This document shows positions 55,291 to 64,000 of a stretch of 64,000 nt of DNA, in pieces. The DNA is from Kalmanozyma brasiliensis GHG001 (lineage: Eukaryota; Basidiomycota; Ustilaginomycetes; Ustilaginales). The stretch spans positions 2,137,706-2,201,705 of the forward strand of contig NW_015961970.1 in the NCBI RefSeq assembly GCF_000497045.1. Reading direction: 5' to 3'. The notes beneath the pieces were generated by a model, which was not told the DNA's origin, did not search any database, and worked only from the letters and a program-made list of their open reading frames with translations. Position numbers and translations under genes: made by a program. Position 1 is the first letter of the stretch, and each line of letters opens with the position of its first letter.

Positions 55291-57023
55291 TTGGTGTGTC
55301 AACCTGTGCGTGGGAACAAGAGGCGTCATTGATTGGCAAGGGGGATGACGCCCGCATCGAAAACCTTGAAGGGGCGAGGATCGGTTCACCGGTCATAACC
55401 CCTAGAGTGACAGCGCCGTGCTGCCGCCGAAACCGCCGCCTGTTTGGCTGCTTCCAACGGGATGCCGCCGCTTAGAACCTTTTCTCTCTGGCCGATGGCC
55501 CGCGTTTCCTTTCGGATTAGCCGAACAGCCTCCCCTCGCGCAATGTCGGATGCCTTTCCGATCGCTCCTGTCAGCGCATCCGATTCATCAGCGCATTCGC
55601 ATCTTCACTTCGTCATACCTCTGACTGTGATGTCCGCTGCTAGACCAGCCACCTTCAAATGTTGTCCAAAAATCGGACCGACGTGACAGGCTTGTCCAAT
55701 TTCGAGCGGCTGTTGACCGGTGCTGTCGCGGCTTCTCGGACAATTTTTGGCGGTGCAGAAATTTAGAGCGCGCCAGGGCAGAACCGCATGCACAGATGAC
55801 GTCAAGCAGCGCGCGGTCACTTTCGCCTGCTCATCCTCAACTTCATGCAACGGCAAGATGATGCGGTGTCGTGACGATGGTGGGGAGAGACAACCGATCA
55901 GAGCGTCGCTTTCCTGCGTGTTGGAATCGCCTCGGAGCGCTCGCCGTGACCCCACCTCGGCCCTGAGAACAGGTGATTCTAGATCAGGAACATCGCCCAA
56001 CTCGCCGGCCGCAACGTTTTAGAGCTTTTGCTCAGGGCCGGCCCGGTCCTCGTCGATGACGAGCAAGCATGAATCGTCCCCGCACTCGATTGCCTGGACA
56101 GCAGTGGCGCTTGCTAGGCTTGACATCATGCGTGGGGTGCGCTCTCTTCCGCTCTTCCGTGAGAGGCTTCGCCGACCAAGATTCAAGTGAGCACTGTTTC
56201 GCGCAACGGTCGTGTGACTCCAAGTTGGAGACCTGCTGTGAGACTTTGTCGTGCGATTCGGCGCCTTCTCTTCGACGCGAGATGAGCCCCACCTCAGCTC
56301 ATTTGGCGACTATAGTCCACTACGTTGAAGGGGTTCGTGGGAAGTATTTCTGAGCTTGATGAGATAGCCTCTCGGAAACATCCGACAGCACGTCGTGACC
56401 AGCCGACACGCTACAGCACCCGTCGCCCCTTGAGAGTAGAAAAGAGAACGCGCGTCAATCTCACAGCTCGGAAACAATTCGAGTCATCCATGCGAAACTG
56501 TTCTGCAGTGCACCGCTATTCGCATTCGCTGCAACCGTGATTCAGCATGCTCGAGATCAGTTGTGGATCTCTCTGTACACGAATGCTTGGCACGCCGTCG
56601 TGTCTGCAAGCTCTGTGGATGGAATCTTCTCACGCAATCCCAAGGCCGGTATCGATTTTGGATAGAAATGTCGGCCTGACTCGGCGCTGAACACCGACTG
56701 TCATTGTGTGGTGGCAAGCAAATTAGGCTATTGTGATGTGAGGGGCGAGCCATTTGGATCACACTCGGATCAGAGCTTGATCTACATCTTGAGTCTCGGA
56801 AAGCATTGTCTCGGGTTTGCTCGAGCGAGTCCTGAGCCATTGTTGAGCTTGTCGGTGGGGCTGTTTGTTGGGCGTGCATGCGAGTTGATTTGGGGAGCGG
56901 CTGGAGCAGGCTTTCCTGAGTGGCAAAGTCTTGCATCGGCTTCGGCTCGCATAGACCAGCACACAAAGGTGCTTGGGCCCGTGCGATCCTCTGCAATGCT
57001 CCTCAGAGCTTCTCTGCTCTCTG

Positions 57024-57030
57024 TATATAA
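57024..57030 (+). promoter_or_regulatory. TATA box of THI5
   Basis: TATATAA lies 65-71 bp before the ATG at 57095. It sits inside the in-frame upstream extension that starts at ATG 56996, so the two starts would need different transcripts. Confidence 0.55.
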
Positions 57031-57094
57031 CGCAGTCATTCGCTGCTTGCAACGTTTCAGCACTTCATCAAAGCTACTCACAGCGCCTACAACC

Positions 57095-58553
57095 ATGTCG
57101 AGCGACAAGATCACCTTCCTTACCAACTGGCAGGCTGTGCCCTACCACCTGCCTGTCTACCGCGCCCAATCTCAGGTAAGCGGATCGGTTCGTAATATCA
57201 CGGCAAAGACGCGTGTCGACTGACACTTGCGACAATCCTTACTCGCGCCAGGGCTATTTTGCCAACGAGGGGATCAAAGTGGCCATCCTCGAGCCCAATG
57301 ATCCCAGCGATGTAGTAAGTACAGCTGTTCACCTGCTCTGCTGCTGGCATCTCGCTGAATTGCCCGCTGCTCCCCCCGGATATCTTTGCAGACTGAAATC
57401 ATCGGCACCGGCAAGGCCGACATGGGTCTCAAGGCCATGATTCATACGCTCGCCGCCAAAGGCATGCGCGGCTATCCTGTCACCTCGGTCGGCACGCTTA
57501 TGGACGAGCCCGCCACCGGTATCATCTACCTCGAGGGTAGTGGCATCACCGCCGACTTCCAGAGCCTGAGGGGCAAGCGCATCGGCTATGTAGGCGAATT
57601 TGGCAAGATTCAGATCGATGAGTAGGTATGACCACGTCATAGCGACCGCAGCAGTCATCGGAAGAGACGAGCTAATATCCTGTGCGATGTTGACAGACTT
57701 ACGAGCCACTTTGGCATGAAGCCGTCCGACTACACGGCCGTTCGCGTCGGCATGAACGCCACCGAGGCCATCATCGACGGTCTTGTCGACGCCGCTATTG
57801 GTCTCGAGAATGTTCAAATGGTGAGTCAAGTGCTTCATCAATGTTCAACAAAAGTAGCCACTGACCAGAGAGGCTCTTGTCGTTCACAGGTCGAGCTCGA
57901 GGATTGGTGTGAGCAGCGAAACCGACCCAAGACAGACGTCAAGATGCTCCGCATCGACGAACTTGCTGAGCTCGGCTGCTGCTGCTTCTGCTCGATCCTC
58001 TATATCGCCAACGACGACTTCGTTCACCAGCACCCCGGGAAAGTTCGGGCTTTCATGCGAGCCGTCAAGCGCGCTGCCGACGACCTCTTCGCTCACCCTC
58101 AGCAGGCATGGGATGACTTCAAGCGCTTCAAGAAGAGCGTGCAAGGTTCCGTCTACGGTCGCATCTTCGAGCGCTCCTTCGCCTACATGTCGCGCGACTG
58201 CGCCAATGGTAAGTAGACATCGATCACCGCAGCCAACTTTCTCGAGAGGACGCTGACCTTTCTGCACTTTGCCCGGTCCAGTCCCGCGCGACTGGTCCAA
58301 GGTGACCAACTACTGCAAGCGTCTCGGCATCATCGATGCCAACTTCGAGCCCAACATGACCAACGATTTCCTCAGCTGGGACATCGACGCCGCGCAGAAC
58401 GATGTGGACCCGGACGCCAAGCAGAGGGAGATTGCGGTCTACCAGGCCAACGAGGCGCACAAGCTGCTTGCTTCGGAAGAGGGCTGCAGTCTGCCCAAGT
58501 TCGGGTGCAAGTCTGCAAGCGTCCCTGCCGCCGCCGTCAAGGCCTCGGCCTAG
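57095..58553 (+). CDS. THI5: HMP-P synthase Thi5/Nmt1 (thiamine pyrimidine synthesis)
   Basis: Six exons: 57095-57175, 57252-57314, 57392-57621, 57697-57820, 57890-58208 and 58282-58553. The five introns are 69-77 nt with GT...AG ends. The product has 362 aa. It makes the thiamine pyrimidine precursor from PLP and one of its own histidines. The PLP lysine K62 and donor histidine H66 are present in [13 protein letters not shown], at exactly the yeast numbering. The CCCFC iron-binding motif is at C196-C200, and [13 protein letters not shown] is conserved. Splice sites were fixed by frame and by family conservation. Intron 3 begins GTAGGT, so its retention gives an immediate stop. It is convergent with CSN2. 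Thiamine repression is known for the family. Confidence 0.94.
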
Positions 58554-58735
58554 GCTAGTGTCTCCCACTTTGTGAGGGATCCAGTCCACTCATCTCGCAA
58601 TGTCCTGACATCAATTGAAGTTCTTCGGCCATCTCGCAGTATTGGATCTGCATTGTGTGCGATTACGTGAAAGTCGATGATTGATAGAAGTACAAGAATG
58701 CAAAGAGAACGGGCAGAAAGAACAGCAAGACACAC

Positions 58736-60184
58736 TCAGCGCATGGCGGGACCCAGCCCGGCTGGCAGACCACCAAGTCCCATACCCATGCGCAAGTACG
58801 AACCACCCACGCCCGCGCCAGATCCGCTGGCCGCACCCGACGCATGCTTTCCACAAACCGAGGCATCGGTGCGCTCCATCTCGGTGTTCCATTTGCCCAG
58901 CGCCTGGTAGCGTGGCTTGCCCGAACTGTTGGCACTGCGATCCAGCTCGACATATTGCCCCACCTGATCGATGCGTGCCTTGATGCTCTCGTCCAGGATC
59001 AGCGCCATGAGCAGGTCCTCCACCTGGTCGACACCGATATTGAGCTGCTGCGCTAGAAAGCCGAGCTGCATGCGCGAGTAGGGCTTCAGCGTGTCGATGA
59101 GGTACTGCGTTCTCAAGCCGCGAAGCACGTCATCGATATAGGCCTTGATGAAGGTGTCCTCGAGGATAGTGCGCTTGTTCTCGCGGAGAATCTTTTCCGC
59201 TTCGTGCACCTCTCTCCTCTGGTACGCCGCGACGAGATTGGTCATGGCGACGATCTCCGGATCGTTCTTGTACGGCTTGGTCTCTTGCGAGTCGAACGGG
59301 TTGATGTCGCTTCCCATGAGCATGTGCGCTAGGACGAGATACTTGAGCACTTGGATACGCTGCGTGCTGCCCGCCTCATCATAGTTGAGAAAGGCTTGGA
59401 AGAAGTCGACCTGTGCAGCCGCCCAGTTCTTTTCCGACATGTGCATCTTGCCACCACACTCGCGGATGACGCCCATGATGCGAGGATGCGGAATGGCGCT
59501 CTTGACTTGAAGAGTGGAGTTGTATACCTCTTTGAGCTTCTTGAAGTTGCCCACCTCGCCATACATCTGGATCTCGAGGGCAAAGATCTCGAGCAAGATG
59601 GTGCCTTTAGACTGATCGTCGGTGCCATCTGAACTCGTGCAGTAGGCCCGGAGCTCCTTGAGCGACTTTGCTAGACGGCTCCACTCTTTGCGTGCAAGCC
59701 AGATGCGCGCCAGCTTGAGATCCGTCTTGACCGAGAGTCGCTCGTTCTTGGCGTCCTCGAGCGCCGACTTGGTGACGTCGTAAAAGGACTGCATTGTCGA
59801 AAGACCGACGTCGGTGGCATTGGACACATAGTCGAGGATGTTGTTGATCGACTTTTCCGAGTAGTTGCGCGTCACTGCGCTCTTTGTGTAAGACAGAAGC
59901 TGCGTATATGACTCCAACGCTTCGACATGACGCCCACGGTGGAAGTTGATTTTGGTCTGCTGCTTGAGCGCTTTGAAGCCCCAGTCGCCCTTTTCCTTCT
60001 CGTCGGCGATGACCGCCTTGAGCTCTCGTATCGCGCCGTCTGGATCCGAGTCTTTCATGGTCTTGGCATTGTAGTAGCGATTCTCAATGTCGGCATCGGC
60101 ATCATCCAGGTCGTCGTCCTCTTCGTACTCGAAGTCGTAGTCCTCGTCCGCCGCATCGTCCATGATGAACTCCTCGTCCGACAT
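58736..60184 (-). CDS. CSN2: COP9 signalosome subunit 2
   Basis: A 482-aa protein with the CSN2/Rpn6 layout. An acidic N-terminus (EEFIMDDAADEDYDFEYEE) is followed by ENRYYNAKTMKDSDPDGAIR and GDWGFKALKQQTKINF, which are diagnostic. TPR-like helices (LARIWLARKEWSRLAKSLKE; ALEIQMYGEVGNFKKLKEVY) lead to a C-terminal PCI domain (about 290-440, LIDTLKPYSRMQLGFLAQQL). The tail is Gly/Ala-rich. The signalosome removes Nedd8 from cullins; CSN2 binds the cullin-RING ligase. The ATG at 60184 was chosen because the family N-terminus begins there; the frame is open upstream but starts with non-conserved sequence. Confidence 0.93.
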   Translation of the reverse strand: MSDEEFIMDDAADEDYDFEYEEDDDLDDADADIENRYYNAKTMKDSDPDGAIRELKAVIADEKEKGDWGFKALKQQTKINFHRGRHVEALESYTQLLSYTKSAVTRNYSEKSINNILDYVSNATDVGLSTMQSFYDVTKSALEDAKNERLSVKTDLKLARIWLARKEWSRLAKSLKELRAYCTSSDGTDDQSKGTILLEIFALEIQMYGEVGNFKKLKEVYNSTLQVKSAIPHPRIMGVIRECGGKMHMSEKNWAAAQVDFFQAFLNYDEAGSTQRIQVLKYLVLAHMLMGSDINPFDSQETKPYKNDPEIVAMTNLVAAYQRREVHEAEKILRENKRTILEDTFIKAYIDDVLRGLRTQYLIDTLKPYSRMQLGFLAQQLNIGVDQVEDLLMALILDESIKARIDQVGQYVELDRSANSSGKPRYQALGKWNTEMERTDASVCGKHASGAASGSGAGVGGSYLRMGMGLGGLPAGLGPAMR

Positions 60185-60727
60185 GATGGCTATTCTTGCT
60201 ATGATACGATCTTTGCAAATAGATGGTCCGCTCCCTGTCCGCTGCGAGCTGGTGACGAAGAGCTTGACGAACCGTGTAGCTTGGCCGCTGGTGGTGGTGC
60301 GGTGCGAAGAATGCGCAGCAACGCATGAAGTGGAGCTGTGGGCCGTGCGGCTTCGGTTTTTGTTCGTCTGTGACCGCTGACACCCTAACAAAGTGGAAAA
60401 AATGCCCTCGCTCGTCCAGTTCATTTTCCCCGCGTTGGACTCATGCAGCCGAGCAAACCCAAATTGACGGAAAACTGCGTGAAAATCTCGAGAGTGCGGA
60501 GAGAGAAAGCGTCATCGTCGGCAACTTCTGTCTGACCTCCTTCTCGAGCTTCGGTTTCAGCCACGACGTGCCATCACTCTTTGCATGATACCCTGATACA
60601 GCCAAGCGTCAAGAGCAAGAAGCATAGAAGCGGGTTCGAGGACGAACGGCTCACAACACGCTGTAGATTGACGCTAGGAACGATTCTACATTCGGTGCAT
60701 AGACCCTCCAGAACGACCAGAGCAGAC
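60185..60727. promoter_or_regulatory. Divergent promoter between CSN2 and the acyltransferase
   Basis: A 543-bp head-to-head interval. Short A/T tracts (GTGGAAAAAATGCC near 60393) lie in the middle. No TATA box was recognised. The acyltransferase frame is open to 60581 but only from a TTG codon. Confidence 0.4.
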
Positions 60728-63283
60728 ATGGGCTCGCAATCAAGGCGCGGTGCTGACCAGCAGTCCGCATCCACGTCCGCAGCCGGCAGCTCGAGCAGCG
60801 CTCCCACGGACGATAGATCTGACTCTACAGGCTCACGATCAGGGCCACCATCAGAAGGACGTCTGCCTTCGGTTCAGCACGAGTCCAATGTCCTATCAAA
60901 GCAGCTCGGCGACTTAGGTTCCTCCCGCCGTCAAGACCGCAATCTCGCGGACCAGAAAGGCATTCTCACGTCGGAAGAGCACAAGCTTGGTGATCTCAAT
61001 GTAGTCGCCGCGTACAAGGCACACTTTCGCGAGTCGCCTTTCGAGTTCCTCCAGCAATTCGTTGCCTATGGTCAAGGCACAGGCTGGCGTGGCTATTCCA
61101 ACTACATTGGCGCGCCCATCCTATACAAGGGCTGCGCTGAGGAGAGCATTCGAGCCGTGCTCAACAGCGATCAAGTGCAGGAACGCATCCGAGCGCTGGC
61201 CTCCAGTCGCGTAGACCATCTCCTGCCAGAGCAACCGCCGCTCTCCCCAACGGGCCCCAACAAGACGCAAAAGAACCTAGCCGTCTTCAAAGAACGCAAG
61301 AAGCGTCAGATAGAACAGCAGCTCAGAGACGAAGCGCTCGCTATCCTGCAGGTCAGCGTGGCACGCGTCGACTCGCTCCCTTTCGTCAAGTTCTTTGCCG
61401 CCACGGTCAACAACATTCTCGCGAGAATGTACCACCAAGGCATTCACATCAGCGTGCCGCAGGTGCTCGAGCTCCGACGAGTCGCTGCCTATGCAGCTGA
61501 GCGCAAGCAAAGTATTCTCTTCCTACCATGCCACAAGTCACATATCGACTACTTGACAGTCTCGTGGCTCATGTTCCGACTCGGCATTGGACTGCCCCAC
61601 ATCATTGCTGGAGAGAACCTCGACCTGCCGGTGCTGGGTGATGTGCTCCGCAAGGGCGGCGCGTTCTTCATTCGCCGAACCTTTTCCGGAGATCAGTTAT
61701 ATCCTGCGGTCATTAAGGAGTATGTAGAGACGCTCCTTGCCAGCGGCAAGAACCTCGAATGCTTCATCGAAGGCACACGATCACGCACTGGCAAGCTGCT
61801 TCCACCCAAACTCGGAATTCTCAAGTATGTCGTCGAGGGTCTTCTCAACGGACGCACCGACGATGTCTGGATCTGCCCCGTTAGCCTGCAATACGACTCG
61901 GTCATCGAATCAGGCACATACGTCTCCGAGCTGCTGGGCAAGCCAAAGGAGGCCGAATCGCTTCTCGGCCTGCTCTCCGACAGCTCGTCTCTGTTGCAAC
62001 TCAAGATGGGACGCATCGACATCCGCTTCGACACGCCTTGGTCGCTTCAAGGCTTCATCAAGGAGCAAAAGGACCGAAGAGCTGCACCGGGTCTCAAGGG
62101 CGAAAAGGTAGAGCTCGACCCAGTCAACAACGAGGTCCACAAGGTCCTGTTGCTCAAGGCGCTCGGATACCGCGTTCTTGCCGACATCAACAAAGTCTCG
62201 GTCGTCATGCCAGCTGCACTGATTGGCACGGTGGTGCTCACCTTGCGAGGTCGGGGTGTTTCGCGAAGCGAATTGATCCGCAGAGTCGACTGGTTGCGCT
62301 CTGCCATCATCAAGAAGGGCTTCACTGTCGCCGACTTTGGCACGATGAAGACTGGTGAGGTGGTCGATCGTGCCCTCAACACTGTCATGAAGGGCCTCAT
62401 CACTGAACAGAAGGACGTCATGGAGCCGACATTTGTGCCCGACAAGCACTTCGAGCTCAGCTTCTACCGCAATCAGGTGATTCATATCTTTGTCTCGGAA
62501 TCGCTAGCAGCAGCCGCGCTTTATACCAAGGTCAAGCAGGGCGGTACGGCGCCGATGCAAAGGATGACGCGGAAGGAGCTGTTGAACGAGTGTATGTTCA
62601 TCTCGTCGGTGCTGCGCAACGAGTTTGTCTTTGGCGTCGACACGCTCGAGACCAATGTGGATCGCACCATCGACGGCATGGTGGCAGATGGTGTGCTGGA
62701 CAAGCATGCCGACATCAAGCCGGAGGACGGCGGCTCGATCGAGCTCAGCGCCAAGGAGCGCGAGAACGGACGAGAGAACTACGACTCGTTCCTCTTCCTC
62801 ATCTGGCCCTTCATCGAGGGCTACTGGCTTGCGGCCGTCTCGCTTTTCTCGCTCATTCCCAAGGGTGCCGAGGCACACGGCTATCCGACCGACAAGCTGC
62901 CCTGGTTCGCAGCCAAGGACTTTGAAAAGCACACGCAGCTGCTGGGCAAGACCCTCTACGCTCAAGGAGAGCTCTCGTACCTCGAGTCAATCAACGCTGC
63001 TACCCTGTCGCAGGCTTTCACGCGCATGGAAGAGATGAGCATGATCCTGCGCAAAAAGTCGTCGCACCAGAAGCCCATCCCCATCATGGCGCTCAATCCC
63101 AACTTTTGGCCCTCGCAGACGTCCAATCTGGCGGCGTACATCGACCGGCTCTCTCAATTCCGTCGCGAGGGCAAAGATCGTCGAGAGAAGAGCGTAGGCG
63201 CCAAAGTGCGCCAGTACACGACGATGTATACCCCCTCGGTCGTGGAGGAGTCCACCATTAAGCAGCGAGAAGCACAGCTCTAA
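60728..63283 (+). CDS. Glycerol-3-phosphate/DHAP acyltransferase (GNPAT/PlsB-like)
   Basis: An 851-aa protein. A Ser-rich N-terminus (1-65) precedes the GPAT catalytic region. Motif I is H269-KSHI-D274 (LPCHKSHIDYL), motif II GGAFFIRRTFSGD, motif III CFIEGTRSRTGKLLPPKLGI and motif IV VWICPVSLQYDSVIE. These are the acyltransferase blocks shared by peroxisomal DHAP acyltransferase and mitochondrial or bacterial PlsB enzymes. The reaction is sn-1 acylation of glycerol-3-phosphate or dihydroxyacetone phosphate, the first step of glycerolipid or ether-lipid synthesis. The C-terminus is REAQL, a weak match to a peroxisomal PTS1. The first in-frame ATG is 60728. The substrate preference cannot be told. 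Confidence 0.9.
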   Translation: MGSQSRRGADQQSASTSAAGSSSSAPTDDRSDSTGSRSGPPSEGRLPSVQHESNVLSKQLGDLGSSRRQDRNLADQKGILTSEEHKLGDLNVVAAYKAHFRESPFEFLQQFVAYGQGTGWRGYSNYIGAPILYKGCAEESIRAVLNSDQVQERIRALASSRVDHLLPEQPPLSPTGPNKTQKNLAVFKERKKRQIEQQLRDEALAILQVSVARVDSLPFVKFFAATVNNILARMYHQGIHISVPQVLELRRVAAYAAERKQSILFLPCHKSHIDYLTVSWLMFRLGIGLPHIIAGENLDLPVLGDVLRKGGAFFIRRTFSGDQLYPAVIKEYVETLLASGKNLECFIEGTRSRTGKLLPPKLGILKYVVEGLLNGRTDDVWICPVSLQYDSVIESGTYVSELLGKPKEAESLLGLLSDSSSLLQLKMGRIDIRFDTPWSLQGFIKEQKDRRAAPGLKGEKVELDPVNNEVHKVLLLKALGYRVLADINKVSVVMPAALIGTVVLTLRGRGVSRSELIRRVDWLRSAIIKKGFTVADFGTMKTGEVVDRALNTVMKGLITEQKDVMEPTFVPDKHFELSFYRNQVIHIFVSESLAAAALYTKVKQGGTAPMQRMTRKELLNECMFISSVLRNEFVFGVDTLETNVDRTIDGMVADGVLDKHADIKPEDGGSIELSAKERENGRENYDSFLFLIWPFIEGYWLAAVSLFSLIPKGAEAHGYPTDKLPWFAAKDFEKHTQLLGKTLYAQGELSYLESINAATLSQAFTRMEEMSMILRKKSSHQKPIPIMALNPNFWPSQTSNLAAYIDRLSQFRREGKDRREKSVGAKVRQYTTMYTPSVVEESTIKQREAQL

Positions 63284-63822
63284 GATATCAGTCATGGCTT
63301 CATCTGTCATCGCTTCATCTGTCTTCCCTTCGCTATTCCTGTATACCAACATGACGCTTCACAAACAATATCTATCAAAGACACATGGGGTTATCAGACT
63401 GAGTGTGGTCAAGCCTCGATTCAGCGGCGAGTAAGAAGCGCTTCGGCAACGAACGCCCATCTCATTCGATGCGGATTTTTGGGCTCCCATTTCGCGGCCG
63501 CATTTTTGTGCTTTCTCGGCATGCACGGCGCGCTCGGACGATGTTGGTCCGACGTTGAGAAAAGAAGCTTTTCCTCGCTCAGCATGGGCCATCTCCGCAC
63601 GACATCCTTCAACAGCCGGCGGTCGTTCTTCTGGCTTTCACTCTTCACCACCAACTTACACACTCTCTCAGGCGCATAGCATCGAGGCATACTTTGGCTC
63701 TCGATCCTTCGCTACACTCGAACAAGCTGTCGGCTCAAGCCTTTTTCAAGCTCGTCTCTGCCGCTTCTGTTCGGCTCAGTCAGAACAGCGTCGCTTCCCG
63801 TTCATCCGCTGCCGCCGCTGCC
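63284..63822. other. Interval before the aspartyl aminopeptidase
   Basis: A 539-bp interval between two plus-strand genes. From about 63559 to 63823 the aminopeptidase frame is open without an ATG and encodes Arg/Ser/Ala-rich, presequence-like sequence. Nothing else is recognised. Confidence 0.45.
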
Positions 63823-64000
63823 ATGAGTACTTCTTCCACCGCCGCAGCTGTCGCTGCCGGAACCAGCGGCAAGGCAGACGACATTGCTGCTGCCCGTCGC
63901 TTCCTCGAGTACGTTGATGCCAGCCCCACCCCTTTCCACGCCGTAGCCACCACATCGGCCATGCTTGATGCAGCCGGCTTCGAGCGGATCCGCGAGAATG
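63823..64000 (+). CDS. Aspartyl aminopeptidase (M18), 5' part only
   Basis: The first 59 codons of a gene cut by the window edge. After an Ala/Ser-rich start, residues 25-59 (RRFLEYVDASPTPFHAVATT, then MLDAAGFERIREN) match the N-terminus of M18 aspartyl aminopeptidases (DNPEP/Ape4). These are dodecameric zinc enzymes that remove N-terminal Asp or Glu. Catalytic residues lie beyond the window. The ATG at 63823 is the first in frame, but an open, presequence-like extension precedes it. Confidence 0.8.
   Translation, partial: MSTSSTAAAVAAGTSGKADDIAAARRFLEYVDASPTPFHAVATTSAMLDAAGFERIREN

Larger units (their letters stand above)
55125..57094. promoter_or_regulatory. Divergent promoter region between the MFS transporter and THI5
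   Basis: A 1970-bp head-to-head interval without convincing genes. The MFS side has a TATA box (55204-55211) and an inverted repeat at 55278. The THI5 side has a TATA box at 57024 and an ATG at 56996 in frame with THI5. The length suggests regulated promoters. I searched for the conserved CTGAGA and downstream parts of a TPP riboswitch and did not see them. Confidence 0.5.

Noticed and set aside
56980..58300. TPP riboswitch in the THI5 leader or introns
   Set aside because: Fungal thiamine genes sometimes carry one, but I did not find the conserved CTGAGA and partner elements in the leader or any intron.

Overview
The window looks like nuclear DNA of a smut-type basidiomycete (Ustilaginomycotina, most likely Ustilaginaceae). 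The base composition is moderately GC-rich. Genes are long and mostly without introns, introns where present are short (69-229 nt, GT...AG), and intergenic spaces are compact. The encoded proteins are fungal versions of eukaryotic factors with long Ser/Pro/Ala-rich disordered insertions. The species cannot be named from sequence alone. I found no tRNA, rRNA, snRNA, CRISPR, transposon or viral sequence by eye.

Twenty-four protein-coding genes are supported; the last runs off the right edge. From left to right: a degenerate repeat tract (about 43-600); adenosine kinase (-); RAD5 helicase/ubiquitin ligase (+); JmjC/F-box-like protein (-); a 3.7-kb gene-poor stretch; secreted GH5 exo-beta-1,3-glucanase (+); Kog1/Raptor of TORC1 (+); Rrb1/GRWD1 ribosome-assembly WD protein (-); ZIP9-type metal transporter (+); Get1 (-); RCC1-like propeller (+); BCL7-like protein (-); U1A/U2B''-type snRNP protein (-); Bdp1 of TFIIIB with an HMG box (+); secreted alpha/beta hydrolase (+); hotdog thioesterase (-); haspin kinase (-); mitochondrial uL1 (+); bifunctional GARS-AIRS (-); AIF/FSP1-like oxidoreductase (+); a 1304-aa disordered orphan (+); MFS drug:H+ antiporter (-); Thi5/Nmt1 HMP-P synthase with five introns (+); COP9 subunit 2 (-); DHAP/glycerol-3-phosphate acyltransferase (+); and the N-terminus of an aspartyl aminopeptidase (+).

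The content is mainly housekeeping and is not a biosynthetic cluster. Several genes do share broad themes: growth control and ribosome or tRNA supply (Kog1, Rrb1, Bdp1, uL1m), purine metabolism (adenosine kinase, GARS-AIRS) and chromatin or mitosis (Rad5, haspin, BCL7-like, JmjC). Genes alternate strands almost regularly, so most neighbours are divergent (shared promoters) or convergent with gaps as small as 28 bp.

The most interesting items are the HMG-box/Bdp1 fusion, the BCL7-like protein, the loss of both pseudo-caspase dyad positions in Raptor, an in-frame presequence-like extension ahead of Thi5 that spans its TATA box, A-tract elements shared between distant promoters (one pair upstream of the two purine genes), and the decayed repeat array at the left edge. 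I did not see a clear, wholly new multi-gene system.
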